Positions 5,128-5,818 of a DNA stretch of 5,818 bases are shown piece after piece (positions within the stretch are counted from its first letter, which is position 1; the number at the start of each line of letters is the position of its first letter). The notes beneath the pieces were generated by a model. It worked only from the letters and a program-made list of their open reading frames with translations. It did not search any database and had not been told where the DNA came from. Location: NCBI GenBank assembly GCA_020024115.1, contig JAHHUF010000105.1:1-5818 (forward strand). The letters are read 5' to 3'. The position numbers and the translations under genes are program-made. Origin of the DNA: Anaerofilum sp. GTDB taxonomy: Bacteria; Bacillota; Clostridia; Oscillospirales; Ruminococcaceae.

Positions 5128-5147
5128 TCTTTTGGTGGCGAATTTTC

Positions 5148-5176
5148 TTTTTTTCCACACAAAGAAATGATATACT
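5148..5176 (+). promoter_or_regulatory. Probable promoter of the cyclophilin gene (extended -10)
   Basis: TGATATACT at 5168-5176 is an extended -10 with hexamer TATACT. The -35 at 17-bp spacing is a T run (5148-5153) and is poor. Transcription would begin near 5183, about 48 nt before the ATG. About 20 bp separate this -35 from the -35 of the divergent minus-strand promoter, so the two could influence each other. Confidence 0.45.
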
Positions 5177-5230
5177 TGTTTTATTGCATTTCTGTACGCA
5201 ATACCCAACGATTTATTTTGGAGGACGATT

Positions 5231-5818
5231 ATGAAAAAATTGATTGCATTGGCAGCTTCTGCTTTTTTGGCTGCATCTTTTTTGATTGGATGTGGCAAAA
5301 CATCAAAATCATCTGCTGAACCACCCGAAAACCTGCTTTCCGGCACTCACCAAGCCGAAATCAAAGTGAAAGATTATGGAACTATCAAGGTGGATTTAGA
5401 TGCTGATACTGCCCCCATCTCAGTAACAAACTTTGTGAATTTAGCAAAAGATGGTTTTTATGATGAACTGACATTTCATCGCATTATCAGCGGATTTATG
5501 ATTCAAGGTGGCGACCCAAAAGGCAACGGAACCGGCGGTTCTGACACCACCATCAAAGGTGAATTTTCCGCCAATGGTATAGAAAATAATATTTCTCACA
5601 CACGAGGAACTATCTCAATGGCACGCTCTCAGGATATGGACAGTGCCAGTTCGCAGTTTTTTATTGTACATGAAGATTCCCCCTATTTAGATGGCAACTA
5701 TGCCGGGTTTGGATATGTTACCGAAGGGATGGAAGTTGTGGATGCTATCTGTAAAGCCGCTGTTCCCACTGACTCCAACGGAACAATTTCCGCAGAAAAT
5801 CAACCAGTGATTGAATCC
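5231..5818 (+). CDS. Cyclophilin-type peptidyl-prolyl cis-trans isomerase lipoprotein (partial)
   Basis: A peptidyl-prolyl isomerase that speeds folding around proline bonds, predicted to be anchored by lipid on the outer face of the membrane. Residues 1-21 are a lipoprotein signal: MKK, a hydrophobic stretch, and the lipobox LIGC with Cys21 as the lipidated residue. A Ser/Lys-rich linker follows. The cyclophilin domain runs from about residue 40 and shows FVNLAKDGFYDELTFHRI, then SGFMIQGGDPKGNGTGG, GTISMAR, SQFFIVH and LDGNYAGFGYV. The catalytic Arg of FHRI and the Phe and Gln of GFMIQGGD are present. The Trp before LDG that binds cyclosporin in human cyclophilin A is Tyr here, as in many bacterial members. 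GGAGG at 5220-5224 stands six bases before the ATG. 196 codons are visible and the frame runs off the right edge with most of the domain complete. Family assignment is secure. Confidence 0.95.
   Translation, partial: MKKLIALAASAFLAASFLIGCGKTSKSSAEPPENLLSGTHQAEIKVKDYGTIKVDLDADTAPISVTNFVNLAKDGFYDELTFHRIISGFMIQGGDPKGNGTGGSDTTIKGEFSANGIENNISHTRGTISMARSQDMDSASSQFFIVHEDSPYLDGNYAGFGYVTEGMEVVDAICKAAVPTDSNGTISAENQPVIES

Noticed and set aside
5002..5346. Minus-strand open frame of 114 codons
   Set aside because: It overlaps the start and signal peptide of the cyclophilin gene on the other strand and shows no protein-like pattern or ribosome binding site. It is an antisense shadow.

Overview
The window looks like chromosome of a low-GC, spore-forming-type Firmicute, most likely a Clostridia member near the Ruminococcaceae/Oscillospiraceae. 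This is inferred from strong GGAGG-type ribosome binding sites, sigma-A-like promoters, a pyrH-frr pair, an AT-rich intergenic region, a lipoprotein cyclophilin, and a response regulator whose C-terminal half resembles Spo0A. No species is identified.

Left (1-1124, minus strand): frr (5' part only) and pyrH form a housekeeping operon with a readable promoter. pyrH appears to start at TTG. The rpsB-tsf genes that often precede it are absent. Divergent from pyrH (1275-1996, plus strand) is a SUKH (SMI1/KNR4)-type gene, broken by a one-base shift at a run of five C.

Centre (2201-4155, minus strand): a three-gene operon, transcribed from a small protein of about 91 aa (perhaps DUF6514-like), through a 264-aa response regulator with an intact receiver and a diverged Spo0A-like output domain, to a soluble 267-aa histidine-kinase-like protein. 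The last two genes overlap by 11 nt. The kinase-like protein keeps its ATP-binding boxes but has Tyr where the phosphorylatable His of the H-box should be. A strong intrinsic terminator closes the operon, with the kinase stop codon in its loop. This operon is the most interesting system in the window: a possible side branch or antagonist of sporulation-type signalling.

Right-centre (4177-5230): mostly gene-free and AT-rich, crowded with inverted repeats. These include a 162-bp MITE-like element bounded by TA, seated in the loop of a 15-bp palindrome, and a nested inverted repeat upstream of the operon. On the minus strand a small membrane-protein frame (5048-4833) is interrupted by one in-frame TGA, yet has a near-consensus promoter and a ribosome binding site.

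Right end (5231-5818, plus strand): a cyclophilin-type peptidyl-prolyl isomerase lipoprotein, running off the window and divergent from the small interrupted gene.
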